Source: an uncultured Actinomycetes bacterium
GTDB lineage: Bacteria > Actinomycetota > Thermoleophilia > Solirubrobacterales > Solirubrobacteraceae
Reading direction: 5' to 3'
Assembly: GCA_937888775.1 (NCBI GenBank)
Contig: CALAQT010000324.1
Coordinates: forward strand, 1-5,540
Length of the DNA stretch: 5,540 nucleotides
This document shows positions 5,487-5,540 of this stretch, piece by piece. Numbering within the stretch: position 1 is the stretch's first letter; every line of letters begins with the position of its first letter. The translations under genes were made by a program, and so were the position numbers. The notes beneath the pieces were generated by a model. The model searched no databases, had not been told where the DNA came from, and worked only from the letters and a program-made list of their open reading frames with translations.

Positions 5487-5540
5487 CGTAGGCAGCTGAA
5501 CTTCGAACATCCAGCAGCCTGCCGCAGAAGGGCGGCGGCG

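Larger units (their letters stand above)
4222..5540 (-). mobile_element. ISL3-family insertion sequence, partial (runs off the window)
   Basis: The end beyond the transposase stop is visible at 4222, where GGCTCTCCTGTCGATCT begins. This fits the GGCTCTTTG-like terminal inverted repeats of ISL3 elements. The stop codon is 26 bases inside this tip. The matching inverted repeat upstream of the transposase start is not found by 5540 and must lie to the right. ISL3 elements make 8-bp target duplications; the eight bases before the tip (4214-4221, CAAAAAGA) are A-rich in an otherwise GC-rich gene and would be the expected duplicate. The insertion lies in the last codons of gene B. Confidence 0.75.

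Noticed and set aside
1..5540. CRISPR array or retron-like system
   Set aside because: No regularly spaced repeats beyond the two tandem units at 5-51, no Cas-like or reverse-transcriptase-like protein.

Overview
The window is very GC-rich bacterial DNA with dense GC-ending codons. The protein types (a SigH-like sigma factor, a Gram-positive-type conjugation wall hydrolase and an actinobacterial-looking ISL3 transposase) suggest a high-GC actinomycete, possibly of the Thermoleophilia/Solirubrobacterales type. The lineage is inference; no rRNA, tRNA or other phylogenetic marker is present. The region looks accessory: a small gene cluster with conjugation-like proteins, bounded on each side by an insertion-sequence end.

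Layout. Bases 1 to about 60 carry two tandem GTGGGGA...ATGGCCGCC repeats that look like the end of an IS21-family element. Bases 61-562 hold no gene I can support. A SigH/sigma-30-like RNA polymerase sigma factor lies at 563-1213 (+). It converges, across a 62-bp gap with a small hairpin, on a compact minus-strand operon. Read in transcription order, the operon contains gene A (3548-2985, unknown helical protein), a single-pass membrane protein with a VirB8/TcpC-like layout (2988-2443), and a secreted or anchored two-domain wall hydrolase with a lytic transglycosylase followed by an NlpC/P60-like peptidase (2436-1276). A and the membrane gene overlap by ATGA. The hydrolase follows closely with a TTG start and a strong ribosome binding site inside the preceding gene.

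Gene B (3663-4319, +) is divergent from gene A. Its protein is a diverged paralog of A, with shared HRALE, GYxxxxWL and IADxLxxLLAxYV motifs at nearly the same residue numbers. An ISL3-family element (from 4222 to beyond the window end, transposase on minus) is inserted at the extreme 3' end of B, so B's last 32 codons are IS sequence.

How the genes may work together. The membrane protein and wall hydrolase are the type that build and open a path for a conjugative type IV secretion channel through a Gram-positive wall. No relaxase, coupling ATPase or VirB4 is in the window, so this is either the edge or a remnant of an integrative/conjugative element. The A/B family is the part I cannot identify. 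A's translational coupling to the membrane gene ties the family to this module, and an 18-bp imperfect dyad over A's start codon is a possible control site.
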